64,000 nucleotides of DNA from Leucocoprinus leucothites (taxonomy: Eukaryota > Basidiomycota > Agaricomycetes > Agaricales > Agaricaceae): contig JAACJO010000003.1 of the NCBI GenBank assembly GCA_013368445.1, positions 1,550,001-1,614,000 on the forward strand. The letters run 5' to 3'. The notes under the pieces were generated by a model. It had not been told where the DNA came from. It worked only from the letters and a program-made list of their open reading frames with translations, and searched no databases. The translations under genes were made by a program, and so were the position numbers. Shown one piece after another: positions 24,923 through 37,100 of the stretch; the first letter of the stretch is position 1, and each line of letters starts with the position of its first letter.

Positions 24923-27461
24923 TTAACTTCGCTGGTCTTCTATCTCCATGCTCTCCCCCTCAGCAGCGAGAACATCATCCTCTTCTTCCACTTCCTTCTC
25001 TATCTCCCTGCTCGCTTGTGACAGAGGGGATTGGCCAAGTCCTTGCGCTCTATGGGAGCTTAACCCCTCACCCTGGTGTGTCTTGCTAATATGGCGATTG
25101 AGACTGCGTGAGTGGCGGTATGTTCGCGAGCAATAGGGGCATGAATATGGGCTTATGCCCAGATGCGAATTCATATGATCTAACCTCATGTTAATGGTAG
25201 GGTTTTAGTCAAATGAAAGTTGAGGAATGTACTCTTCAGGTTTTGTCTAGTTGTGAAACGGTTGCCACAAACTGTACACTCGAACCTCTGCTCACGAATT
25301 CGCTTACGATCCGCAGCGGCGAGAACGCCTTGTGTGGCGCCTGCATGCCTAGTAAACCTGTCATGGCCGTCAGTCCTGAAGGCACTAGCTGCATTAGCAG
25401 AAACCTCCGGAAAAACGGAGCCTTGGACGGGTGGCCAACGGGACGTTCCAGGAGATGCCTGGGTTCCGAATCGGAGGGTAGTATTGTATCTTCCCATTGC
25501 ATGGGCGAGAATTCTCTGAAAGCATCAATATCGGTATTGACCCAAATCCTGGGTTTTTTGGATGGCGGCGATTCTTCTCGCTTCGGGCGCGAGAAAAGGA
25601 GGCTACCATAGGTTTCGGGACTCAGGCTGGGCTCTTTGCTCAATGATGATGCATCTTCCCGTTTCATGGGCTTGTTGTCACCGGTCTCGGGACTCAGTCT
25701 GGGCTCCTTGCTCAACGATGGTGCATCTTCCCATTTCATGGGCTTGTTGTCACTTGGGCTGGTCAAAACAGGTTTTGAACTATCCATGGCCTCTCGAGCC
25801 TTTCCCTTCTCAAGTCTTCTCTGAATCTGAAAGCCAACTTTCAATCCCATCCCTACCGGAAGCAAAAATAGCCTCACCGTATATAAGACCTCGTAAACAC
25901 GTGCATAGGCAAGCTCTATCTGAGCTCTACTTTGCTTGACCCCCTGAAGTATTGGATCCTGGGAATGGGAAGAAGGGCGATCATCCAGCCCCGCCAGATT
26001 CGCGAAGAAAAGGCTAAGTTCTGTCGCTTTTGGTCTCCCTGAGATGTCAATGTTCCAGCACTTCTCCATTGCTTCCCAAATACGTCTTTTGTACAACCTG
26101 TCCACTGTTCTCTGGCGTATTGGCGAGATCGGATCCACAGAGTTTTGAAGGAAAGCAGCAGCCAATTCAGCTCTGAGCTTAGCTTGATAGAATCCAACCC
26201 TGCAGTCAGAGTCTGGAAAAACCCGCTTCATATGCCCTGACCAACTATCCACAAAGGTAAGTGGGAAATACCTCATAGCAGACACAACCAAACGACCACA
26301 CATCACTTTCTGTTGTGACACGTGCTCTTGATTTCAGCAGCTCCGGAGCATCCCAATCAGCGTTATCCCCAAAGTTGAGTGGCTCCGCCGTGGGTGTAGT
26401 TATGGATTGGCCAATGGTCTGACTAGAAGTGAAATCTGATATCATGGCCCGTTTCGCACTAGAAACGAGGACATTGGTCTCAACATTCCGTATGAGTTTC
26501 TGATTTCTGGAACGAAATACAGAGGCTTACTCTTTGAAGGTTGCCGTGAACTAGTCCCAAACTGTGCAGATACTCGAGGCCGGCTATGACGTCAGAGACC
26601 TATAGCGGAGATCTGATTCGAGATTGAAGATATATCACTTAAGGTGCTTACGAGTGGCAGACGAGGTGTCTCCGGGAACGCCGCCAGAAAACCAAGAAGA
26701 ATATCTGCCCAAGGTGAAATCGAGAAAAGGCAACGTGAACTTGCGGAGATTCCAACCAGAGGCTCATCGGATACACCATAAAACACAGCTATGTTTGGAT
26801 GTGAAAGCTGAGCCCATAGAACAATGTCTTTCATGATGACCTGCATGGCGCTAACTGAGCTTGGAGTTAAGCAAACAGATTTCATGTACTCCTCACCTGC
26901 TTAACCCATGGCCGGGAGTCTTCTGAAATAGAAGAAATTCCCTTAACACGCACAGTCTGATGCTTGTACTCTCCTTTGCGTATCTGAAGACCAAGATCGG
27001 CTTGGTATGAAATTGTGCCATAGTCAACGTCCTTCGTCACTAAGCGAGCTGGAACGACATCAGCGCATACGGCGAGTTGAACCAAGAGATGAACGATTTG
27101 TCCGAAAACGTCAGGGTCACTCGTAACACCATGAAAAAGTAGCTTAGTTGGAATCGCGAGTAAGTACACCTGAAGACCGGAACAACGTTCATGGACTGAC
27201 CTGGTCCAGGAAGTTGACTATAGTTTGGACATCTTCTCCAACGTGATGAAAAATGGACTGGGCTGTAACGCCGCTTGTTACAATGTCTAGAACAAGGGCA
27301 AATGCACGGTCATAGTTGACATCATGTTTGGATGGACCTCGAGTCTTTACAGTCCCTGTGGCTTCTTCTGCTTGTCGTGATCTCTGTAAACGCAGTCGTT
27401 CTCTGTTACGAGCCATCCGGAATGCTAGAATTTCCTGTTCTTCTGGAGATATTGTTGCCAT
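24923..27461 (-). CDS. Predicted pseudokinase fused to two C2H2 zinc fingers
   Basis: The N-terminal ~100 residues (MATISPEEQEIL) lead into a degenerate protein-kinase domain like those expanded in Agaricomycetes. Recognisable pieces: VRVKGIS (beta-3 lysine), LSHPNIAVFYGVSDEPL, VIAGLEYLHSLGLVHGNLQ, TNVLVSSAKRAMISDFTS, APELLKSRARVTTESDVWSFGC and MEKCWNIDISGRPKA. No glycine-rich loop is seen, HRD/HGD is HGN and DFG is DFT, so catalysis is unlikely. The same exon runs on through a hydrophobic segment (YTVRLFLLPVGMGLKVG), a 24-residue tandem repeat, then a putative 44-nt intron (near 25405-25448) to two C2H2 fingers: CTVCGNRF with HMNSH, and CPYCSRTY with HISKTH. The last exon ends in an acidic tail. 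No room remains for a separate promoter between the two parts. Splice choices near 27175 and 26270 are uncertain. Confidence 0.7.
25611..25754 (-). repeat. Two 72-bp tandem repeats in the pseudokinase linker
   Basis: Two adjacent 72-bp units (25611-25682 and 25683-25754) differ at only a few positions and encode 24-residue repeats with the core DNKPMKWEDAPSLSKEP / DNKPMKREDASSLSKEP. A weaker third copy, MQWEDTILPSDSEP, occurs near 25490. The unit length keeps the reading frame. Confidence 0.85.
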
Positions 27462-27941
27462 TTGCCTCGTGATATCTGAGTGGGCTAAGAGTCAAAATTG
27501 AGTTCAATGCAACACGTATATTACCGTGCGAGGATACCCACAGGAGTAAGTACGATCGCCTATGGCAGTTGCAAGGCTCTGTTCATTCCGTGTCGTTGTC
27601 ATATCTGACGAGCACTAAGGGATGAAATTGGCCAACCAGTTCACTATCATTAGGAATGGTGTAGCCTACATTCTCATGTGCCCGAGGCAAGAACTTCGAC
27701 AGTCCAAGGGCATCAGTGCTTAAACAAACACCGCCCGACTGTATATTGCACTGCGCACAGTCTTGAGTAGGAGGTTGAACGTTGGATATCGATAAGTAGT
27801 ATTAAGCCTCTCCGAGCGGAATTGCCAAGTCATACTCTCGGCGCCAATCATTACCAAACCAGGAGCACTGCGTCCAGGGTGATTCTTCTATCAATACCAT
27901 ATCCAAGCTTCAGAGTCTCGATTTTAGATTAATAGTATGAT
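27462..27941. other. Intergenic region between pseudokinase and NLR genes
   Basis: 480 bp holding the upstream region of the pseudokinase gene and the 3' flank of the NLR gene, both on the minus strand. No gene seen. Confidence 0.5.
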
Positions 27942-30418
27942 TCATAGACCTTTATACGCTACTGTGTTTAAATATGGAAGGATATAATACACGGTCTCAT
28001 CTCTCATCGATTTATTCGCCAGCACTGCGCATTGGCCAACTTCGGCCGGTCCCACAACAACCGCATCTGTAATATGAGCACGATCCTCCTCAAGCCTTTC
28101 CAACAAATGTGAAATTTCTTTTGGTTCTGTATTTGTTGATAAAAGCCTGCTGCTCTCGATCTCATTCTATCAAACAGTGTTTCAGTATGGCATATCAGCG
28201 AGATGTGTGATTTAGCTAGCACATACTAGGCGTCTAAAATCTAGATCCGTGTACCCCTTGATGTCAAGGGTGCATCCATCCCCGTCAAAGGTCTTGCAGT
28301 GGATTATGAAGGACACCGCATCGGTGTTGACCCACGCGTAGTCATTATTATCCGGTAATTTCAGTTGAAACAGCAGTCCACTCTCCCGCAAAACCGAATG
28401 TCCCTGGACAGAAAATCATTCAGTAAGATCTCGAACTGAAGAGCTAGCGAACTCACCTCTTCAAGGAGCCAATGCAGAAATGCGATAAACCGAAATGGTG
28501 CATCCGGGTTCACATATCCATCAATGAGGTTGCAAAAATCAATCTCTTTGAGTACTCCGAGTCGGGATTGTCCTTCAACAGAAGAGAAATCGGGCTTCTC
28601 AGCTCCAAACGTACAATGATGTATGCGATAAGGTAAGAGATGATGAAAAAAGACCAATCGAGCATTTTCCCATGCGCTGGATTGAAACTCCTCGACCTTC
28701 ATCTCGAACGGTGAAGGCCAAGCGAGCCTAATTCTCGAGGGTCGAGGAATCGGCCTAGCTATTTTGAAGAGAGCTTAAGCATAGCAAAGAGTGCATACGA
28801 AAGCACCTACTCAGCCTGTTTGCCTCTCTTAGAATTCGGAGGTGACATTCCCACAAATCGACCTGAACCTCGCGTATATCAATCCAAAACTTGTCGGCAG
28901 CCTCCTGGTCAAGGAGGTAATCTGCAAAAGATTCATGATAAAAACGAAGAGGAAATACGGTCGCTTGTTCTCGATCCGGAACATCGAGGAGTGAGTGTAA
29001 GTGAAAAAGACAACCATATGCCACATGCTGCTCGATTTTGAGAATATTGCAGAGGTACCAAAACGGGATTGAATCTCGAGCATAAGCACCAAAGCCATCA
29101 GGCAAGAGATAGAACCCGAGAATTCTCTTGGCTGTGTGATATGATGACTCGGGTACTTTCGAGAGGATCTGCGTATACATATCATAGACTGGGGCTAAAA
29201 GGCTCGGATGTGCTTCCGTCTTCCGAGCTTGGTCTTTGGGAGCGTCCTTCCGGATGGTTGAGACGACATTCTGTAATTGAGATACTGGATTAGCAGTGCC
29301 AGGGTTGCCGATGAAGCTTAGGAAGGAAGTAACGAGAATGAACAGCCCGGATACCACACAAAGGATAAGATTGAAATCTTCCTCTGCTGGCCACGGGGAG
29401 AGTTCAATAGCAAATTCTTCCAGCATGCTGGCGAACCTCTGTTCCATAAAGTATCGGACATCCCGGCGAGCCTCGTCAGAGTCAATGGGGACGGGCAATC
29501 CCTTGACCTGTCTCTCCAAGCGCGCATAGCATTTGTCGAAAGTTCGCATGAGGTGCATCTCACTACGGCTTGTAATGATCCAGACGAGGGGTGATTTAGG
29601 ATAGTTCTCGACGAAATCGACAATGGTCAGGATGAGCTCCTGCTGAGCATCGTGCTCAGTACAACGATCGATACCGTCAATCAAGATTGGAAGGCAATGA
29701 TCCCCATCCACGAGGTTATTTTGACCGAACGGCTCTTTGATCAGAACGTCAAACTGATGTTTCATGGTAGATTCCACCAGCTTTGGATCGTTCTGGAGGC
29801 GCTCAATCAAGTATTTCCGATATAGAGGCAGCTTGGTAGCAAGCCTGTAGGCAATCGTGAGCCATATGGCGGACGATACGTCAGGGATAGAGGAATTTAA
29901 AGCTGAGGGGGAGTGAAGCTCCTGTGAATAGGGCCATGGAAAAAACAAGGTTGCACCCAATAAAGATTCTTTTTCCAGGAAATCGGCAAGAGTCTGAAGG
30001 ATGGCAGACTTTCCGACTCCTGCAGGTCCATAGATCCATAAAAGCTTTTGCTTCGAGTTAGGGCCACCAAGCCATGTCCGGATGTCCTCAAACAACTGTA
30101 GTCGTGTTCCCTGATAACAACACGGAGCAGGAGCACGAGCGAGGGAGTTATACTCAACTCCAGACAGTGCATGCAACTCCAAACGGCCTAAGACTGATTT
30201 ACCACATTATTCAGTTGATCCAGGATTAGGTTTTGGGAAGGCTTACCCAAATGGCCAGATTGCTCCCCGACGATTTGGAGCTCTCCAACCATGACGGGAT
30301 TGTTCACCGAAAAGCTATGAGCACGGTGAAAAAATGATTCGCGCTGAGCATGCTGTCTTAATCGAGTCGTTGCAAGGGACTTTGAGTGATTGTGCTTTCT
30401 TTTCTGTACTCCCTTCAT
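27942..30418 (-). CDS. NACHT-domain NLR-like protein without recognisable C-terminal repeats
   Basis: A ~58-residue N-terminus (MKGVQKRKHNH..., with SFSVNNPVMVGELQIVGEQ) is joined by a ~60-nt intron to a NACHT-type ATPase: CCYQGTRLQLFEDIRTWL, Walker A GPAGVGKSAI, Walker B LPILIDGIDRC and the sensor-like WIITSRSE. The conserved winged-helix-like part follows (SYHTAKRILGFYLLPDG, FYHESFADYLLD). Four more exons carry the reading frame past the stop at 28755 through RPIPRPSRIRLAWPSP, FLHWLLEE, WVNTDAVSF and LLERLEEDRAHI to a TGA at 27942-27944. I see no WD40, ankyrin or TPR repeats in the C-terminal part. In fungi such NACHT proteins act in self/non-self recognition or regulated cell death; the function here is inferred only from family. 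The N-terminus does not match an effector domain I know. Confidence 0.82.
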
Positions 30419-31388
30419 GGAGGACCTCAAGAACAGGGAAGACGGCGGGGGGCAACGTTGAGCTTGAGGACATGGGCAATGCGTGCACGTGCGTGCATGA
30501 CTAAATTCGGGAAAAACGGGTACCTTGTAAGTTAGCAGGTCCATCGTATACTTGCCGTCTACCAGTACCAAGGTTGGCATAAATGATGATCACCACTATA
30601 TGTTAGGGTCCTGGTACTCGATATCATGTCGGTGACACCGTATTCTCATCGGACCTTGTAAGTTGGTAGGGTTAGGCCGATGGAGATCCAAGTCTTCCCA
30701 CAGCACGTGGCGCTAGACCATGACATAGGCTTGGATAGACTCTCAAGTTGACAATACCGGTTGACAATACCGGTTGACAAGAGATAAAAGTCCCATTACT
30801 AAGGCTTCGAGCTCTTCGCAGGTAATTTAAGTATCTATCGAGAACAACAGAACACAAGAGATAATCAACATGATACACCTTTTTCCGAGAATCTGCTACA
30901 ATATCACGGGTCTGAGCGCTGAGCAGTGAGGAAAGCTCAAAAAACGAACTAAACAATGGGATGGGATCCGGTAACAAGTCTACGATTTCAGCGGATATGA
31001 TGAAACAGACAATGAAAATACACAGGGCATACAGGCACATAACGAGCCAAGTCGGTGAATGAAAAAGTCCAAAGGCCTGCTGTAATCATGATGGCTCAAA
31101 GGCCATAGGTAGAAAAGAATTAAGAGACTAGAGTTGGGGAAAAGAAGACAACAATAACATCCGCGGAACATGTACACAGCAATGAGAGAATGCAGATAAG
31201 TACATGATTAAACATATACACGCGTCACTGTACATGTCAATAATACCAATGGAAGAGAGGAGAGACAAGCAAGCCCAGTCGTTGAATAAAGTGAAACGAG
31301 AAAACGTTTATGTATAAAAGGAAACTCAAGGAAAGAATGAGATGTGATGAACAGAATGACGGAAGATTAAAAAGAATAAAAAAACTCA
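30419..31388. other. Gene-free region with a short tandem repeat
   Basis: About 970 bp upstream of the NLR gene and downstream of the stress-protein gene. It contains 2.6 copies of a 13-bp unit at 30747-30780. A 122-codon minus frame at 30672-31040 has no recognisable content and I do not call it. An upstream in-frame start of the NLR at 30580 is possible. Confidence 0.5.
30747..30780. repeat. 13-bp tandem repeat, 2.6 copies
   Basis: GTTGACAATACCG occurs twice in perfect tandem and is followed by GTTGACAA. It lies in non-coding DNA about 330 bp upstream of the NLR start. Confidence 0.9.
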
Positions 31389-33989
31389 TTACCCATTGAC
31401 TTTCACCCCCTCATCCTTCCCCAGCCCCTTGCTCGACCCCGCAGAATTCAAACTCCCATGACTATCACCCTCGGCACTAACATCCCCCTCCACCCCCTCG
31501 GCCTCAGCTTCCTCTTCCTCATCCTCCCCCTCTTCATCACCCTCCTCCTCATCATCCACCGTCTCCAATCCCCTCCTTGAACCAATGAGCTTATCATCTC
31601 GACTACCCGGGCCCCCATCTCTCCTACTATCCTCTTTTTGCATTTCATCACGCATAACCTTGACATCTTGATCAACCTTGGCAGCCACACGATCAATACC
31701 CGCTTCGGAGAGTTTGACGTGTTGACGACGGCTGCTGAGATGAGCGGAACGTTTTGGTGGACGTTTGAGACGACGACGAGCGACCATTACTGGAACAGAA
31801 CATTTCTGTTGCGAGAGGATCAGTAAAGGGTCGAGGGAATTAATTTGTGAAGGCGGTCATCAACGTGCGTCATGCCGAAAACAAAGGGAAAGATAAGTGA
31901 TGGTGGTACAACAAACACACTTACTTGAATGAGGTAATGGGACGTCGATCCGAGTAGAATGCTAGAAGCAAGGAGAATATAAGTATCAGTAAACCTGGCC
32001 TTCTGGTCCCCTCCCACCACCTAATTGACCATCCCACTCACCCGTTCAACTTGCCCAGCCCACGAGAGCCCACGATGAGCATCTGCGGGTTCGTATAATC
32101 GACAATGTCTGTTCGCGATACATTAGGGAGAGCGTACTGCAGGGGTGAAGAGAGACTCACCGAGAAGCATGTGTCGGGAATTCTTTGCATGCCATGCTTG
32201 GCACGCGACCGTGACGTTGAGTCGCGTGCGCTGGAGGAAACTCAAGGCCTGGCGAACGAGGATGTATGCTAGACCTTGGCGCTAAGTGATGTGTAAGCAT
32301 CTGTTGGCGTAGTGTTGAAAGGACTCTTCGCTCACCTCTTGCTGACTCCTAAGCTTGGTCGTACGATCGTTTGGGTTCGGAGTTTCAGGGTCAACTGATA
32401 GAAGTCGGGTGAGCGACCCGTTATTACTTCTTTCGAAAAGTGCTCACCTTTACTTTCGTTTTCGACAACGGTAATAACCAACATTTCATCCCCATCCCGC
32501 AAAACCGTTCCAATACCCCACTCAACAGCATACCTGCTCTCCTCGCTTAAATCACTCGCAACAACATACTTCCTTTTCCTCCTATTGCCTAACTTACCGA
32601 CAGGGTCACCCTGGGTAATAGTGATCGTCGCACGATCTCTTTGGAAGAGAGGACGAGAAGTATGATGCGGTAAAGGATCATGATGCTTGACAGATTTACG
32701 GCGACGAGGGTTTCGTTTATTCCGGGTAGCGGAGGCCCCAGAGTTGAGGGTGGATTCAAAATAAGGCTCAGGAGGCACAACGACATTGACACCTTCGCCC
32801 AAGGGGTCAGGCTCAGCTTCGTCAATGGCACCAACCCCATCCTGTGCGGCAACAGGGGTCACAATCGAGTTTTGTTCAGTGTTGTGTTCAGTGACCGGAT
32901 CGAGAAAATCGTCAATGTCGTCTTCGTCTTCGTCAGAATAGTCGGTCTCGCCGACAGTTTCGTCGCCCGAGTCTGGAGAGTCTGTGTAGGCATGACGGGG
33001 TGAACGGTGGATGAAACATCGGAAAGGTCCGTTTCAGACTGGCCAAGGGGGAGAGAGGGGATAGTGGGGGAAGAGTCGCGGTGACGGTTTCTACGGAAGA
33101 AAAAGGGAGACTGAGAACGTGCACGAGAACGACTGCGAGAGGTGGCTGGAGTAGTAGTGTCCGAGTCTGCGGGAACCTGCGATATTGATTTCGCTGTGCG
33201 CTTGGCAGCCTTGAAAAGCGCCCGACCCCTTTCTTTCTCTTTCTCTTGTTCCCGCTCCTCAGCCTCATCGCCATTAACACTATCGCGAGTGCTGGTGCGA
33301 GACAGGGAGAGGGAGAGACCGCCAATCATGGAGGAGAGATAACCCTTGCCAAAGGATGAAGAGGAAGACATTCTGGATTCTTGTGGCTTGCTGTGGACTG
33401 TGCGCTCAGCGGTGTCATCACGCACAAGAACCTGACTATCAGGTTTCGGAGAAGGGGTTGATGACGTCAGCAAAAGGGACGAAAGGGAGCGCCGTGGTGT
33501 CCGCGTAGTAGTACTAGGAGTAGTGGGTGGCGGTGACGCCCTCGCCTCTGCCGTGCCTGGGCGCTGTAGCACTCTCCGCCCAGCACTGTTCCCGTTACCC
33601 CTCGATGGTACAGCGACCAGCGTAGTCAGGTCCATTTCCTTGCCCTCTTGTGGAGGAGCAAGCATAGGCACTGCGATCTCCTTCATTTTGTAGCCCCCAC
33701 TGCTTCCTGGGCGCTTTGAAAAGCTAGGCATAAAACGAGGTGATGCAGGCGATGGAGGGCATATTGGCTGGACTGAAGACTGTCGCTGCTGTTGCTGTTG
33801 CTGCTGCTGCGGTTGGATGGGGGTGATTGGGGTGATGCTGCCAATGGGCGTGTGCGGGCTTGCTGGAGACTTGGGGCCCGAAGAACTGCCCGGTCTGCTG
33901 CCGCCACTCGAGCCTGGCCTCGGGATATAAGTCGTCCACGTGCGCCGCTTGCTAACAGTAGGAGTACTCGGCTGGTCTTGCACGGCCAT
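31389..33989 (-). CDS. Universal stress protein (USP) domain protein with long disordered N-terminus
   Basis: From ATG 33989 the first ~350 residues are low complexity: Ser/Pro-rich, with a polyglutamine run encoded near 33787-33815 and basic RS-type stretches (SRSRSRARSQSPFFFRR). The USP domain follows: KYVVASDLSEESRYAVEWG, GDEMLVITVVENES, RHMLLDIVDYTNPQMLIVGS, RGLGKLNGSILLGSTSHYL and CSVPVMVARRR, a complete alpha/beta nucleotide-binding-like fold. A highly acidic tail (DDEEEGDEEGEDEEEE) ends the protein. Near 32985-33020 the frame must change from STVHPVMPTQ to RSPRHAYTDSPDSGDE without an obvious intron. Fungal proteins of this layout are linked by homology to stress signalling; no specific role can be claimed. 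Confidence 0.8.
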
Positions 33990-34150
33990 GGGGAAGAAGC
34001 TGTTCGTGCACTTGGACTTGGGGAGGGAGAGAGAACGCTCCTTGGCTGGGCAACAAACATCAAAACTCTCCGAGGTGTCTGCCGTGGCTTGGCATTGCTG
34101 GGCTAACGTACTCTATTCCTTGGTACTCTCAACTAATTAGCAATAATAAA

Positions 34151-37100
34151 TTATTCCAATACATGCAGTGGCTTCCCCATCTCCTCTTCTAGCATCCTCT
34201 CAGTGTCCCGACGCCCTTCCCGCGCCATCTGCCGAAGCATCTCCACAACCGGGTCCCTCCTGGATGAAAACCTCTCAGGTCTAAATGTAGATCCATCCCC
34301 TCGCTTCTCGCTTCCACTAAAGTTCAGATTCTCATACCACTCTTGGATGTCGTCGGGGTCCACACCTGTCGGCATGGCCCATGCACGTAGCTGTCGGCGC
34401 CTAGCTGCCATATAGTGCTTCCGCGCTTGTTCAGAGTCCAGGTTGAGTTGAGCTATCGACCACCGGAGTGACCCTGTTCCGCTCTTTCAGCCTCGTGTGC
34501 TCTGTTAACCAGTAGAAACACGAAATACTTACATTGATTACTTGCGCTCTTGAAAACCGTTTTCGCGTCTACAGGCGCCGACGAATCCAAATAATTCTTA
34601 ATCCGCACTTGCAGCAGTTTCATCGGCGCCTTCGTGTCCACATCCATCTCATCATCGGGCTTCACAGGCTCTACCCAGATATTCATCCCACCCCTCCCCT
34701 CCAGGGTCTCAAACGTGGCTTTCACATCCTGTACGCATGTCCACATGTCAACAAACCCAACTTCTTCTGAAAATCCGGACACCCAAAAGGATTTTTTTTT
34801 TTACCCACCTGGTCAGGGAAACACGCTACAATCTCCTCGGCAACATGTTCCAGCATCCCAAGACATGCTTTAAACACCCGATCTCCAATTCCTGGCACCG
34901 GTCCAAACAGCCTATCGTCCATCTCATCTAGTGAGATATACTGGAACCCGAACATTCTTTTCGTGTTGTGATACGCCACAATCACTCCGTCCATGCCACC
35001 TATCCGGACTTGGAACCTATGGCACAACAGTCGCCATGCGTGACCATTCAGAAATGACAGATAGATCAAAAGATAGATGCCGGTGGTTAGCGATGTGACA
35101 AGCCTCGGATCACCAAAAATAGGGACCAAACGTACTGATACTTGAGGAAAGCCGACCGAACAAGGTCAAAATACTCTCTCTCAAAACTCTCATATTTTCC
35201 ATGTTGAGTGCGAATGAGATAACCAGAGTTCTCCTCAAAGTTGAATATATCGAGTCGGATCGGCATACAGGCCCGCGTTTTAATATCAAAAACACCGCTC
35301 CCGGGTAAACGAGGATCATGACAATCAAGTTGCGAACGCATGATGAAGTTATTCGTCTAAAATTAGAAATATTGAGTTTTTAAGGCGAGGGTACTCGATG
35401 TAGAGACAAACTAACCTTGGAAAACCTGAACGCTTCCCTCTTGTCGCTCTTCTCAGGAAGCGGAGCATCAGTATCCGACCTCATGTAACCTGCAAACTGT
35501 TCCTTGGGTAACGTCAAAAGTTTCTCCAACATCGTTCCCTATTCAACGCTGCGATCAAAATCCAACTCACATCAAATCATCAAAATCACACCACTCACCA
35601 TCCAAGTCAAAATATTCTTATCTGGCTCCCCACTCCCAGAATTATCCAGATAATACCTCCCAGCCTCCTTCTCCGTATTGTCCTTCCTCCACCTAAAAGT
35701 CACCGACGCCGGCATCCTCTGCCCCGCCGTAAACCTCGTGTTTGCATTATTGAAATCGCTACTCAGCGCCGAGATATTCACGTTCTTGTTCTCTGAAATT
35801 AAGAAATACAGATGGCATAATATGCCCGAAAGCGATGAAGTCGAGCCAGAGAATTTCTTGTCATATTTCTGCATGAGAGCTGGAATATCAGGGTCTGTTG
35901 AGGGGCGCATGAAGGGCTCGACGCGTTCGAATGCAAAGTCGGTCACAGCTGGGATATCTCGGAGGTGTGGGGGATAATTGAATACACGGGAGCGAGGGTC
36001 TTGCAGCCAGTGTACTCCAGGGCTGGGGAGAGAAAATACACGATACACATCAGAATTTTTTTAAAAAAAAATGATATTATGGTTCTCACTTGAAAAGCAC
36101 CCGCTCAAGGCTATGATCCAGCTGTGGGATAGGGTATTGCTCCGTAGGAGACTCAACCTCTACCAATGACAAACACATTAGTTCAAGGGGAACGATCGAA
36201 ACTAGCACACGCACCCTCAAGTACAACAGGGCTCTTATCCGGTTCAATTATTCCTTCAACCCTCCTCGTATACTCCAGTGGCCATTCCTGAGTCGTGAAC
36301 GGTCGCAAACCCGACTCGACAGAGGCTACAGCAGACCCTTCTACAGCCGTAATCGCCTCGTGCTCTTCCTGCTCTTCTACTTCCTCTTCCTCTTCCTTCT
36401 GCTTCTCGTCCTCTTCAATTTCCTCTCGCGCCCATCCATTTTCATCCTCTGCTGTCCTGCTGGCCAGACTGGACATAACCTTGGCGGGGCGTTCAAACGC
36501 TGTGGATTGAAATAAATTATCAGGACAGCCTTATAACTCGAGGGGGAAATTCATACATACCATTCGAGCCCCATCTCCTCTCTAGTTGTTCAACTTTGGA
36601 AGGAGCCTCAACACTAGCAGGTAACTCAGGGTAGAAATTATCCTTCTCTAGTTTTTTCAACAGCACCAGCAATTGCATTTCATCTGATGTAGACTTTCGC
36701 TTTTTAACTTTCTTTTTGACCTTGAGCTCAAGCTCTGCCAGAATCTCTTTCAACCTCGTAGCAATGACATGTCTTTCCCTCTTGGATGTGGCCCTTGTCC
36801 CCCTTCGAAGGAACCTCCTAGAATTGTGCGCAGCCCAGGTATCGTAAGCATCCCAATACTGGATAGCACCTTGTTCCAGATATTCGGCATATTGCATGAC
36901 TTCTTTAGGAGTCACAGAGTGCGCGTCAATTATTTTTACGCGAATAGTTTCGATTTCCGCTCGTCGCAAAGACCAATTTATGTAAGGCATTCGTTTAAGA
37001 AATAGCGGAATAAGTGGTTTTGATGGTTCCCAGCGCGGTGGTCTAAAAGGTGAGTAGAACGGGCTTGGTGAAAACTCGTCCTCTGAAATTGAACTAGCTA

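Noticed and set aside
30672..31040. 122-codon minus-strand frame with hydrophobic start
   Set aside because: No family resemblance, no intron structure like the neighbours, in AT-rich flanking sequence.
33683..34063. 126-codon frame antiparallel to nothing but overlapping the USP gene start
   Set aside because: It is another frame of the low-complexity, CAG-rich N-terminus of the USP gene.
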